From Defluviitaleaceae bacterium (GTDB lineage Bacteria; Bacillota; Clostridia; Lachnospirales; WRAX01), in NCBI GenBank assembly GCA_009784355.1, contig WRBU01000066.1:1-6551 (forward strand): a stretch of 6,551 nt of DNA, in the 5' to 3' direction. Shown here one piece after another: positions 1 through 6,051 of this stretch. The position numbers and the translations under genes are program-made. Each line of letters begins with the position of its first letter. Position 1 is the stretch's first letter. Below the pieces are notes generated by a model, which did not search any database, was not told where the DNA came from, and worked only from the letters and a program-made list of their open reading frames with translations.

Positions 1-189
1 ACGCCTTTGCTTATGTGGGTAAAAGGATATTTGCAGTGCGATGGCGAGCTTGGGAGTGTGGTGCAAATAAAAACCGCTACTGGACGTATGGAAAGTGGTA
101 TTTTGGAGGAAGTTGAACCCATGGTTGTGCTTGATTATGGGCAATATGTTTCGGAATTAGCGCAAATTGCGGAGGGATTATGGCGATGA
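1..189 (+). CDS. ortA: 2-amino-4-ketopentanoate thiolase, alpha (small) subunit, 3' part
   Basis: This is the C-terminal 62 residues of a reading frame open from the first base of the window; the start lies upstream. The peptide begins TPLLMWVKGYL and continues with a small beta-rich domain (GELGSVVQIKTATGR, then GILEEVEP and DYGQYVSEL). From memory this fits the C-terminal part of clostridial OrtA, a protein of about 100 residues, so some 40 N-terminal residues are missing. OrtA with OrtB cleaves 2-amino-4-ketopentanoate with CoA to give alanine and acetyl-CoA, the last step of oxidative ornithine fermentation in the cytoplasm. The overlap of its stop with the ortB start suggests coupled translation of the two subunits. 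The short fragment alone would be weak evidence; the ortB and oraSE context makes the call firm. The ATG and TTG codons inside it (from position 7) are not credible starts. Confidence 0.88.
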   Translation, partial: TPLLMWVKGYLQCDGELGSVVQIKTATGRMESGILEEVEPMVVLDYGQYVSELAQIAEGLWR

Positions 190-1595
190 GCAAAGATTAT
201 AATTCTGTAATGGCACGAAAGGGCGAAATTTTGCGACGCTCACTAGGTATCAACTTTGCGGATTTTGAGCAGGAATATATTAGCTTTGATTATGAAGCGA
301 TGATGGCGGCGGTTGGGCTTACTTTTGACGAAATAACTGCTATACAGCGAAATGTGGGCGTTGGCGAAACGCCTATGTGGGAAATGCACAATATAACAGC
401 ATTAGCAAGAAAGCACGCAAAGGCAGGCTTTGGCGCACGTATTTTTATTAAAGACGAGGCGGCAAATCCCAGTGGCTCTTTTAAAGACCGCAGGGCAGCT
501 ACCGCAGTGCATGTAGCAAAAAAACTAGGGTTTAAAGGAGTTGCGGCGGCAACAAGCGGCAATTATGGGGCGGCAGTGGCCTCCCAAGCGGCAAAGGCAG
601 GGCTAAAATGCATAATTGTGCAAGAAACATACGACAGCCGTAAAATCGGACAGCCCGAAATTTTAGAAAAAACACGAAAATGTGAAGCTTTTGGGGCAGA
701 AGTTATTCAAATGACTGTTGGGCCCGAGCTATTTTACAAATATTTGGCGGTATTGGAAGAAACGGGATTTTTCGCCGCTAGTCTTTACTCACCTTTTGGC
801 ATTGTGGGGGTGGAAACATTGGGCGTAGAAATTGCGAATCAAATCCGCAAAATTACAGACAAAGACCCTGATGTGGTAGTAACAACCCACGCTGGCGGCG
901 GAAATATAACAGGAACAGCCCGAGGTTTGTTAAGGGAAAATTGCAAACCGCAAATGGTTGCGGCATCTGTAAACCTAAAAGGCTTACATATGGCAAGCGA
1001 CGGGCATTTTAACCGTAAATCCTTTACTACAGGGCACACGGGGTTTGGTATACCCTTTGCTACCAACCCCGACCGAAGCGACATGCCACGTTCGGCAGCC
1101 CGTCCGCTGCGATATATGGATAGATATGTGACCGTTTCCCAAGGCGAGGTTTTTTATATGACCCAGCTTTTGGCGCAGCTTGAAGGGTTAGAGAGGGGGC
1201 CTGCCGGCAACACATCCCTTGCCGCTGCTTTTGCTATTGCCCAAACCCTGACGCAAGGGGATATTATCGTGGTACAAGAAACCGAATACACGGGAGCTGG
1301 CAAGCATATAAACTCGCAACTGTCTTTTGCACGTCAAAACGGCATAGAGATTTGTTTTGGCAACCCAAAAGATGAAATTGCAGGACAAAATATTATCTTG
1401 CCGTCATGTCCAAGTCTTATATCTCCAAAGGATGTTGGCATGGACTATATTCGCCGCTCATACATCCGTAATGCATTGGCAAAATTGCCGCAGGGTGAAA
1501 TGCTGACGCAAAATGATGTGGAATTTTTGGCACAAGAGGTAAATGTGACCACGGAAAACATTTTGGCAATGGTTGAAAATAACGATATAATGTGA
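180..1595 (+). CDS. ortB: 2-amino-4-ketopentanoate thiolase, beta subunit (PLP-dependent)
   Basis: A 471-residue cytoplasmic enzyme of PLP fold type II (threonine synthase/tryptophan synthase beta-like). The PLP lysine is Lys102 in NPSGSFKDRRA (97-106). The substrate-carboxylate loop is TSGNYGAA (125-132), and the glycine-rich loop holding the PLP phosphate is HAGGGNITG (237-245). A further conserved-looking PAGNTS lies at 341-346. With OrtA it performs the CoA-dependent thiolytic cleavage of 2-amino-4-ketopentanoate to alanine and acetyl-CoA. A simple threonine synthase is less likely, given the ortA fragment directly upstream and oraS/oraE downstream. Two in-frame ATGs compete as start: 180 (4 nt after GGAGG at 171-175) and 186 (10 nt after it, in an ATGA overlap with the ortA stop); they differ by two residues. 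Its last codons contain a strong promoter-like sequence for the next gene. Confidence 0.93.
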   Translation: MAMSKDYNSVMARKGEILRRSLGINFADFEQEYISFDYEAMMAAVGLTFDEITAIQRNVGVGETPMWEMHNITALARKHAKAGFGARIFIKDEAANPSGSFKDRRAATAVHVAKKLGFKGVAAATSGNYGAAVASQAAKAGLKCIIVQETYDSRKIGQPEILEKTRKCEAFGAEVIQMTVGPELFYKYLAVLEETGFFAASLYSPFGIVGVETLGVEIANQIRKITDKDPDVVVTTHAGGGNITGTARGLLRENCKPQMVAASVNLKGLHMASDGHFNRKSFTTGHTGFGIPFATNPDRSDMPRSAARPLRYMDRYVTVSQGEVFYMTQLLAQLEGLERGPAGNTSLAAAFAIAQTLTQGDIIVVQETEYTGAGKHINSQLSFARQNGIEICFGNPKDEIAGQNIILPSCPSLISPKDVGMDYIRRSYIRNALAKLPQGEMLTQNDVEFLAQEVNVTTENILAMVENNDIM

Positions 1596-1601
1596 TATAA
1601 T
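1573..1601 (+). promoter_or_regulatory. Predicted sigma-A promoter with extended -10, upstream of oraS
   Basis: TTGAAA (1573-1578, 5/6 match to TTGACA), a spacer of exactly 17 nt, then TATAAT (1596-1601, 6/6), preceded by TG at 1593-1594 to make the extended -10 TGnTATAAT. The predicted transcription start is near 1608, giving a leader of about 37 nt before the oraS ATG at 1645. The element overlaps the last ortB codons, and the ortB stop TGA supplies the TG of the extended -10. It could give the aminomutase genes transcription independent of ortAB. The match is seen in the sequence; activity is inferred, and AT-rich DNA gives chance matches, although few with all these parts. Confidence 0.6.
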
Positions 1602-1602
1602 G
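1584..1602 (+). repeat. Tandem pair of GATATAATG, 10-nt period
   Basis: GATATAATG occurs at 1584-1592 and again at 1594-1602, separated by one base. Each copy carries a perfect TATAAT (1586-1591 and 1596-1601). Only the second is at 17 nt from the TTGAAA box and has an upstream TG, so it is the better -10. The first could act as an alternative RNA polymerase contact, or it may be chance in the ortB 3' end, where it encodes D-I-M. Confidence 0.5.
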
Positions 1603-1631
1603 ACAATATATGTACTACAAAGCTATATGGC

Positions 1632-1637
1632 AGGAGG
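1632..1637 (+). promoter_or_regulatory. Ribosome binding site that fixes the oraS start
   Basis: A perfect AGGAGG lies 7 nt before the ATG at 1645. It argues for a start at 1645 rather than at the in-frame ATG at 1600, which has no ribosome binding site and would lie upstream of the predicted transcription start. Confidence 0.85.
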
Positions 1638-1644
1638 TTTTAGA

Positions 1645-2004
1645 ATGAAAAGAGAAGACGATTTTGCAACAAGGCGAAAACATTTGGCAGACTTGAATGA
1701 CGAGCAGTTAAAAGAGAGATTTTGGAGTTTGACCCAAAAAGTGGTTGACCCGCTTTTAACATTAGGATACGAAAATACTACACCAGCTATTGAGCGCAGC
1801 GTACTTTTACGTATGGGATTTAGCTCGCTGGAAGTGGCACAAATTGTGGCAGAATGTGAAGAGCGCGGGCTTTTAGGTTATGGTGCGGGTCATGCCGTGT
1901 ACAAATTGGCAAAAATGAAAAACATAACGATACGTGAAGCTGGATTGGCACTGGCAGACAGCAAACATTGGCAAGAAGTAGAAGAAGCATTCAAAACAAT
2001 ATAA
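1645..2004 (+). CDS. oraS: D-ornithine 4,5-aminomutase, small subunit
   Basis: A 119-residue protein, close to the roughly 120 residues of the C. sticklandii small subunit, beginning MKREDDFATRRKHLADL. Recognisable family stretches are FWSLTQKVVDPLLTLGYENT, IERSVLLRMGFSSLE (about 49-63), RGLLGYGAGHAVYKLAK and ITIREAGLALAD. It pairs with OraE to form the adenosylcobalamin- and PLP-dependent enzyme that moves the terminal amino group of D-ornithine from C5 to C4, giving 2,4-diaminopentanoate. OraS carries no cofactor motif of its own; it is mostly helical and packs against the OraE barrel. The start at 1645 is set by AGGAGG; a longer frame from 1600 would add 15 residues unlike the family. Unusually, oraE does not follow directly: a flavoprotein gene lies between, 13 nt downstream. 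Confidence 0.94.
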   Translation: MKREDDFATRRKHLADLNDEQLKERFWSLTQKVVDPLLTLGYENTTPAIERSVLLRMGFSSLEVAQIVAECEERGLLGYGAGHAVYKLAKMKNITIREAGLALADSKHWQEVEEAFKTI

Positions 2005-2017
2005 TTTAGGGGGAAAA

Positions 2018-2788
2018 ATGATGAGCAAAATACCAGAAAACCGAAATGCAATGAAGTGTCCAAATTTTTCTAGGGGCATGAAAAAGAGCGACCAACAAAT
2101 GGGTATTGCGCCGCCGCCTCATGGCAAAGAGCCTTCTGGCAAATTAATTGTGTTGCCGAGCTTTGACAATATAGCAATAAATGACTCTTATGCAGAGATT
2201 TTAGAGGCTAGGCGGTCTGTTCGTGTTTACAACCCTGACGCGCTGATGACAAAATCACAATTAGCGTATATGCTATACACCGCCTTTGGAATAACCAGCT
2301 ACACCGCAAGCAATGTAGCAACATTGCGCAAAGCACCTTCTGGCGGCGCACGCCATGCATTTGAGATTTATGCGGTTGTACGCAATGTAGAGGGCTTGGA
2401 AAATGGTGTGTATCACTACCTTCCAACTCAAAATGTGGGCGAAAAAATTGTTACTATTGAATATATGGGCGAAATCGAAGACCAAGACCAAACCTTGGCA
2501 AGTATGCTTGCAGAGCAAAATTGGTCAAAAAACGCACAATGCACAATCTTTATATCATGTGTGCCTTATAAAGCCGAATGGCGTTACGGAGAGGCGGCTC
2601 ATCGTGTTGTTTTAATTGACCTTGGGCATGTTGGGCAAAACATTATGCTGTCGGCTACCAGTCTTGGGCTTGGCTCTTGTTGCGTAGCGGCATTTGACCA
2701 AAAGCTAAGCGACCAAATATTGCAACTGGATGGCAATGACGAGTTTGTGGTTTATGCTATAACTGTTGGCGTTCCAAAATCTTCATAA
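2018..2788 (+). CDS. SagB/ThcOx-type nitroreductase-family flavoprotein inserted between oraS and oraE
   Basis: A 256-residue protein of the FMN-dependent nitroreductase fold, probably cytoplasmic, with no signal peptide or membrane segment. The N-terminal part, NRNAMKCPNFSRGMKKSDQQ then PPP (8-34), resembles the leader of stand-alone SagB-type dehydrogenases. The core shows ARRSVRVY (64-71, FMN-phosphate-binding type), KAPSGGARHAFEIYAVV (105-121), NGVYHY (129-134), WRYGEAAHRVVLIDLGHVGQN (188-208), TSLGLGSCCVAAFD (214-227) and YAITVGVP (246-253). SagB proteins oxidise azolines to azoles in peptide natural products, but no cyclodehydratase or precursor peptide gene is near, so that role is not supported. 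Its substrate is unknown. Position in the aminomutase operon suggests a redox task linked to ornithine breakdown or cobalamin upkeep; this is inference. GGGGG at 2009-2013 lies 4 nt from ATG 2018 and 7 nt from ATG 2021, so either may be the start. Confidence 0.87.
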   Translation: MMSKIPENRNAMKCPNFSRGMKKSDQQMGIAPPPHGKEPSGKLIVLPSFDNIAINDSYAEILEARRSVRVYNPDALMTKSQLAYMLYTAFGITSYTASNVATLRKAPSGGARHAFEIYAVVRNVEGLENGVYHYLPTQNVGEKIVTIEYMGEIEDQDQTLASMLAEQNWSKNAQCTIFISCVPYKAEWRYGEAAHRVVLIDLGHVGQNIMLSATSLGLGSCCVAAFDQKLSDQILQLDGNDEFVVYAITVGVPKSS

Positions 2789-2789
2789 T

Positions 2790-2794
2790 GGAGG
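2790..2794 (+). promoter_or_regulatory. Ribosome binding site that fixes the oraE start
   Basis: GGAGG sits 7 nt before ATG 2802 and one base after the stop codon of the flavoprotein gene (2786-2788). It excludes the longer in-frame start at 2766, which would overlap the flavoprotein gene and add 12 residues of out-of-frame shadow. Confidence 0.85.
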
Positions 2795-2801
2795 AAAAAA
2801 C

Positions 2802-4988
2802 ATGCTTGAACCGAATAAAAAGCTGAATATACAAGAAATTTTGCAAGATTTGGAGAATTACCGTCCTCGCCGTAAAGGCTGGACATGGCGTGAGCCTGCG
2901 CCAAATTTGCAAATGGACAAGTTTGCGTATAAAGAAGTGTCAAAACCATTAAAACAGAGCGTACCGCTTGTTACGTCGCACAATTTTGGCGGCATAGACC
3001 CACAACCGCTGCCTGTTATCACAACAGAAATAGCCAGCGGGCGTTTTGAGGACGACATTCGGCGTATGCGTATGGCAGCACATCACGGGGCAGACCACAT
3101 CATGGTTATACGCACAGCGGGTCAAAGCCATTTTGAGGGGCTTATTGAAGGAACTCCGCAGGGTGTTGGCGGTGTACCTATAAGCCGTAAGCAAGTAAGG
3201 GCGCAACGCAAAGCTCTTGACATGATAGAAGACGAGGTAGGCAGACCTATAAATTACCACAGTTATGTAAGTGGTGTTGCGGGTCCCGATATTGCTGTGA
3301 TGTTTGCGGAAGAGGGCGTGAATGGTGTCCACCAAGACCCGCAGTATAATGTAATTTATCGTAATATAAATATGGTACGTAGCTTTGTGGATGCTTGTGA
3401 GGCAAAAAGCCTAATTGCTTGGGCGGGGCAGGCTCAAATTGATGGTGCGCATAACGCAAATGCCACTGCCCGTGATGCATGGAAGGTAATGCCCGAACTT
3501 TTGGTGCAACACGCAATAAATTCGTTGTTTTCACATAAGGCTGGTGTGCCAAAGGAGAATATTTGCCTTTCAACAGTGCCGCCAACGGCCGCTCCTGCGC
3601 CATCGCTTTTTATGGATTTGCCTTATGCCGTTGCTCTTCGCAAATTTTTTAAAGGCTATCGAATGCGTGCGCAAATGCACACAAAATACATTCAATCCAG
3701 CACAAGAGATGCTACTGTAACCCATGTGTTAAATTTGCTCATATCTAAACTAACCAGTGCGGATATTCAATCAACAATAACCCCTGATGAAGGGCGTAAT
3801 GTGCCGTGGCATATTTATAATGTAGAAGCATTGTCCACCGCAAAGCAAGCTCTTATTGGCATGGATGGCTTGATGGATATGGTGCAGCTTAAAGATGAGG
3901 GTGTTCTCATTGAGAAAGCTCGTGAAATTCAGGAACGTGCCGTGCTGTTTTTGGAAGAAATGCTGGAAAGCGGCGGATATTTTAACGCTGTGGAAGCTGG
4001 GTTTTTTGTAGACAGCGGTCAGTATCCCGAGCGTAATGGCGACGGCATTGCCCGTGACATAAACGGCGGCGTTGGCGCAGATACCGTCTACAAGCGTGAG
4101 AAGAGCTATTTTGCACCAGTTACAGCCCATTACGGCTATAATAATGTAGAGCAATACGGCGCAGACCCGCAAAATCCCGCCGCATTAATTGGCGGAGATA
4201 CATTACAAGACCCATCAAAAATAATTTATATTGATGAATTGGATGACACGGATAATGTATACGAGCGCATGAAACCTGTTGAAAAATTCCACCAAGGCAG
4301 TGTTTTGCGTCCAGAAATGGAATGGATGGCAGACGGCACTGTTTTGGTAAATTTGATGTTCCCAACCAGTTTAAAAGTGGCAGAAGCGGCGGCACTCGAA
4401 GCGGCAAAGCAAATGAATTTGAAAGATGCTGAAGTTGTCCACAGCGAGGTGCTTCATGGCGCAGAAGGTACTCGTATTGAGCTTAAGGGCAAGCTGAATA
4501 TTGACATAGATGTGTCGAAATTGGTAATCGCCCCCGAGCCTGACCTGCTGCACGATGATGAGATTTTTGCCGCCATTACCGCAAAACCTATGACCGTGGT
4601 TTGCGGCACTATTGGGCAAGACGAACACAGTGTGGGCTTGCGTGAAATCATTGATATAAAGCACGGCGGCATAGAAAAATACGGCATAAAGGTACATTAC
4701 CTTGGGACAAGTGTGTCTGTTGAGAAACTCGTAAATGCCGCAATAGAGCTTAACGCCGATTCGATTTTAGCCTCAGTAATAATATCTCATGACGACATTC
4801 ATTATAAAAATATCGCTAATATTGACCGCCTTGCACGAGAAATGGGTGTTCGTGATAAACTTACCTTTATAGCGGGCGGCACTCAAATAACCCCCGAAAT
4901 TGCCACACAAAACGGTGCAGATGCTGGCTTTGGACGCGGCACAAAAGGTGTGCATGTAGCATCGTTTTTGGTGAAAAATCGTATTTAA
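2802..4988 (+). CDS. oraE: D-ornithine 4,5-aminomutase, large subunit (PLP and adenosylcobalamin binding)
   Basis: A 728-residue protein, close to the usual length of about 730. The first two thirds form the PLP-binding TIM-barrel part, with stretches such as VTSHNFGGIDPQPLP (about 57-71), INYHSYVSGVAGPDIAVMF (150-168), WAGQAQIDGAHNANA (207-221) and AHYGYNNVEQYGADP (442-456). The C-terminal Rossmann-like cobalamin domain has the base-off/His-on motif D607-E-H609-S-V-G612, with His609 as predicted cobalt ligand, then SIL at 654-656 and GG at 692-693. Lys620 in IIDIKHGG lies 11 residues after the histidine, the same spacing as His618 and Lys629 in C. sticklandii OraE, so it is the predicted PLP Schiff-base lysine. 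All key residues are intact. With OraS it turns D-ornithine into 2,4-diaminopentanoate. It follows the flavoprotein gene by 13 nt. Confidence 0.96.
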   Translation: MLEPNKKLNIQEILQDLENYRPRRKGWTWREPAPNLQMDKFAYKEVSKPLKQSVPLVTSHNFGGIDPQPLPVITTEIASGRFEDDIRRMRMAAHHGADHIMVIRTAGQSHFEGLIEGTPQGVGGVPISRKQVRAQRKALDMIEDEVGRPINYHSYVSGVAGPDIAVMFAEEGVNGVHQDPQYNVIYRNINMVRSFVDACEAKSLIAWAGQAQIDGAHNANATARDAWKVMPELLVQHAINSLFSHKAGVPKENICLSTVPPTAAPAPSLFMDLPYAVALRKFFKGYRMRAQMHTKYIQSSTRDATVTHVLNLLISKLTSADIQSTITPDEGRNVPWHIYNVEALSTAKQALIGMDGLMDMVQLKDEGVLIEKAREIQERAVLFLEEMLESGGYFNAVEAGFFVDSGQYPERNGDGIARDINGGVGADTVYKREKSYFAPVTAHYGYNNVEQYGADPQNPAALIGGDTLQDPSKIIYIDELDDTDNVYERMKPVEKFHQGSVLRPEMEWMADGTVLVNLMFPTSLKVAEAAALEAAKQMNLKDAEVVHSEVLHGAEGTRIELKGKLNIDIDVSKLVIAPEPDLLHDDEIFAAITAKPMTVVCGTIGQDEHSVGLREIIDIKHGGIEKYGIKVHYLGTSVSVEKLVNAAIELNADSILASVIISHDDIHYKNIANIDRLAREMGVRDKLTFIAGGTQITPEIATQNGADAGFGRGTKGVHVASFLVKNRI

Positions 4989-5002
4989 CAAGGAGAATTG
5001 AA

Positions 5003-5530
5003 ATGAAAAAAATTAGATTATGTGTAATTGCTGCGATTGCCGTGTTTTTGGCGGCATGTGGCGGTTCAAATCAAGAAGAAAACGACAACGTAAATAATCA
5101 AGATGACGAAGCAGATACAGCCACTTCATCAACTCTGCATGAAGACAATACCGCTGACATCCTAACAACCCCTGACTTTGGGGATTATTCAATAATTGTA
5201 AATGGTACAGGCACTTCATACAGTTTTTACACAGCAGACGGTTACGACTTACCAACTCATGTATCTTTTGGTGTAATATATTATTTGGGATTGGATGTTA
5301 CTTCTGCTGGCTCACAAATGCAAATAAACTTTGAAGACGGAAGAAGCGGTGTGGGACTTTCTCTCAAAAACTACCTTGCTTTTGGTGATGATGTAGTGCA
5401 GGTAGGTGCAGACGATGCTTTTATGGATGCAGAAAATAATTTTGAAGTTTATCTTCCTATTTCCTTGTTTAGAGAACTGGGGTTTGCGGCTTATTATGAA
5501 AATGGGCGAGTGTTCATTTATGGAAATTAA
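5003..5530 (+). CDS. Small lipoprotein with copper-amine-oxidase-N-like repeat domain
   Basis: A 175-residue predicted lipoprotein. The signal peptide is MKKIRLCVIAAIAVFLAAC with lipobox LAAC (16-19), so Cys19 should be lipidated and the protein held on the outer face of the cytoplasmic membrane. Residues 20-50 are a polar, acidic, disordered linker rich in N, D, E and T. The rest (about 60-175) is beta-rich with two similar units: LPTHVSFGVIYYLGLDV to MQINF (83-110) and LPISLFRELGFAAYYENG to VFIYG (151-174). This pattern, L-P-x(n)-LG followed by a short hairpin strand, resembles the copper amine oxidase N-terminal-like domain common in Firmicutes surface proteins, where it binds or scaffolds at the wall; no metal-binding role follows from it. 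AGGAG at 4991-4995 lies 7 nt before the ATG. It begins 14 nt after oraE, yet nothing links it to ornithine. Function unknown. Confidence 0.82.
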   Translation: MKKIRLCVIAAIAVFLAACGGSNQEENDNVNNQDDEADTATSSTLHEDNTADILTTPDFGDYSIIVNGTGTSYSFYTADGYDLPTHVSFGVIYYLGLDVTSAGSQMQINFEDGRSGVGLSLKNYLAFGDDVVQVGADDAFMDAENNFEVYLPISLFRELGFAAYYENGRVFIYGN

Positions 5531-6035
5531 AACCGAGCGGCTGACTTTGCGCCCTCTGGACAAAAGTGATTTGAATACTACCCATGAATATGCAAGTTGT
5601 CCTGAAAATGGTATGTTTATCGAGTTTTTGCCAAACAAAACCTTGGAAGATACAGCGGATTTTTTGCAATGGGTGTCGTCCCAATGGCAAAGCGAGGGTC
5701 AAAAAGCCTATGAATTTGCTGTTTTGCTGGACGGCAAGCATATTGGTGCGGCTTCTATAAATTTGGCACAAGATGGCACAGCATCTGTTGGATGGATTAT
5801 TCACAAGGATTATTGGGGCAAAGGTTACGCCACAGAAGCCGCGAAAGAGGTGCTAAACTTCGCTCTTGAAACACTTGGTATTAAAAAAGTGATTGCTACA
5901 TGCGACTATCGCAATATTGCATCCATAAAAGTCATGGAAAAAATTGGGATGAAATTTGATAATGGGGATATGTTGCGTAGCTACAAAGACGGCGAAAAAG
6001 ATGTGCAGGAGCTAATGTATTCAATACAAATATAA
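5520..6035 (+). CDS. GNAT-family N-acetyltransferase (RimJ/RimL type)
   Basis: A 171-residue cytoplasmic acetyltransferase. The opening MEIKTERLTLRPLDKSDLN is typical of the RimJ/RimL-like GNAT group. The acetyl-CoA pyrophosphate loop is in HKDYWGKGYATEAAKEV (95-111), matching Q/R-x-x-G-x-G/A loosely with G100-K-G102, and DYRNIASIKVMEKIGMKF (129-146) is the usual N-x-x-S helix near the active site. Such enzymes transfer acetyl from acetyl-CoA to an N-terminal or side-chain amine; the substrate cannot be predicted. The ATG at 5520 overlaps the lipoprotein stop by 11 nt and has only a weak GGGCGAG-like ribosome site upstream, so translation is probably coupled. A longer frame from 5406 would add 38 residues lying inside the lipoprotein gene and is rejected because family similarity starts at MEIKTERL. 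Confidence 0.88.
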   Translation: MEIKTERLTLRPLDKSDLNTTHEYASCPENGMFIEFLPNKTLEDTADFLQWVSSQWQSEGQKAYEFAVLLDGKHIGAASINLAQDGTASVGWIIHKDYWGKGYATEAAKEVLNFALETLGIKKVIATCDYRNIASIKVMEKIGMKFDNGDMLRSYKDGEKDVQELMYSIQI

Positions 6036-6040
6036 GACTT

Positions 6041-6046
6041 TGGAGG
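6041..6046 (+). promoter_or_regulatory. Ribosome binding site of the CapA-family gene
   Basis: TGGAGG lies 5 nt before ATG 6052 and supports that start. The gap to the acetyltransferase stop is only 16 nt. Confidence 0.8.
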
Positions 6047-6051
6047 TTTTT

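Larger units (their letters stand above)
1..4988 (+). other. Ornithine fermentation operon segment: ortA'-ortB-oraS-flavoprotein-oraE
   Basis: Five co-directional genes are joined by a 10-nt overlap and gaps of 49, 13 and 13 nt. Four encode the two heteromeric enzymes of oxidative ornithine degradation, aminomutase and thiolase. The fifth, a SagB-type flavoprotein, is not a known pathway member. The dehydrogenase (ord), ornithine racemase (orr) and a transporter, expected from known clostridial clusters, are outside the window and may lie upstream of position 1 or elsewhere. An internal promoter is predicted before oraS. Confidence 0.88.

Noticed and set aside
1600..1644. Longer oraS start at ATG 1600 (15 extra residues)
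   Set aside because: No ribosome binding site, extension unlike the family, and it lies before the predicted transcription start; AGGAGG 7 nt before ATG 1645 is decisive.
1596..1644. Cobalamin riboswitch before oraS
   Set aside because: The whole gap is 49 nt, far too short, and no conserved B12-box-like sequence or hairpin is seen.
2018..2788. Flavoprotein as BluB, the nitroreductase-fold enzyme that makes the cobalamin lower ligand
   Set aside because: Tempting because OraE uses cobalamin, but the N-terminal leader and core motifs follow the SagB/ThcOx pattern, and OraE binds cobalamin with the lower ligand displaced by histidine.
2766..2801. Longer oraE start at 2766
   Set aside because: It overlaps the flavoprotein gene out of frame; GGAGG 7 nt before 2802 and the MLEPNKKLN opening fit better.
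2949..3603. Minus-strand open frames of 118-128 codons opposite oraE
   Set aside because: Composition is shadow-like (rich in H, Y, Q, R), with no motif and no ribosome site, and the region is fully accounted for by oraE.
5406..5519. Longer acetyltransferase start at 5406
   Set aside because: The extra 38 residues are a frame shadow of the lipoprotein; GNAT similarity begins at 5520.
6031..6036. TATAAG as a -10 box for the CapA-family gene
   Set aside because: No -35-like hexamer is found about 17 nt upstream, and the sequence lies at the end of the acetyltransferase gene where TAA is its stop.
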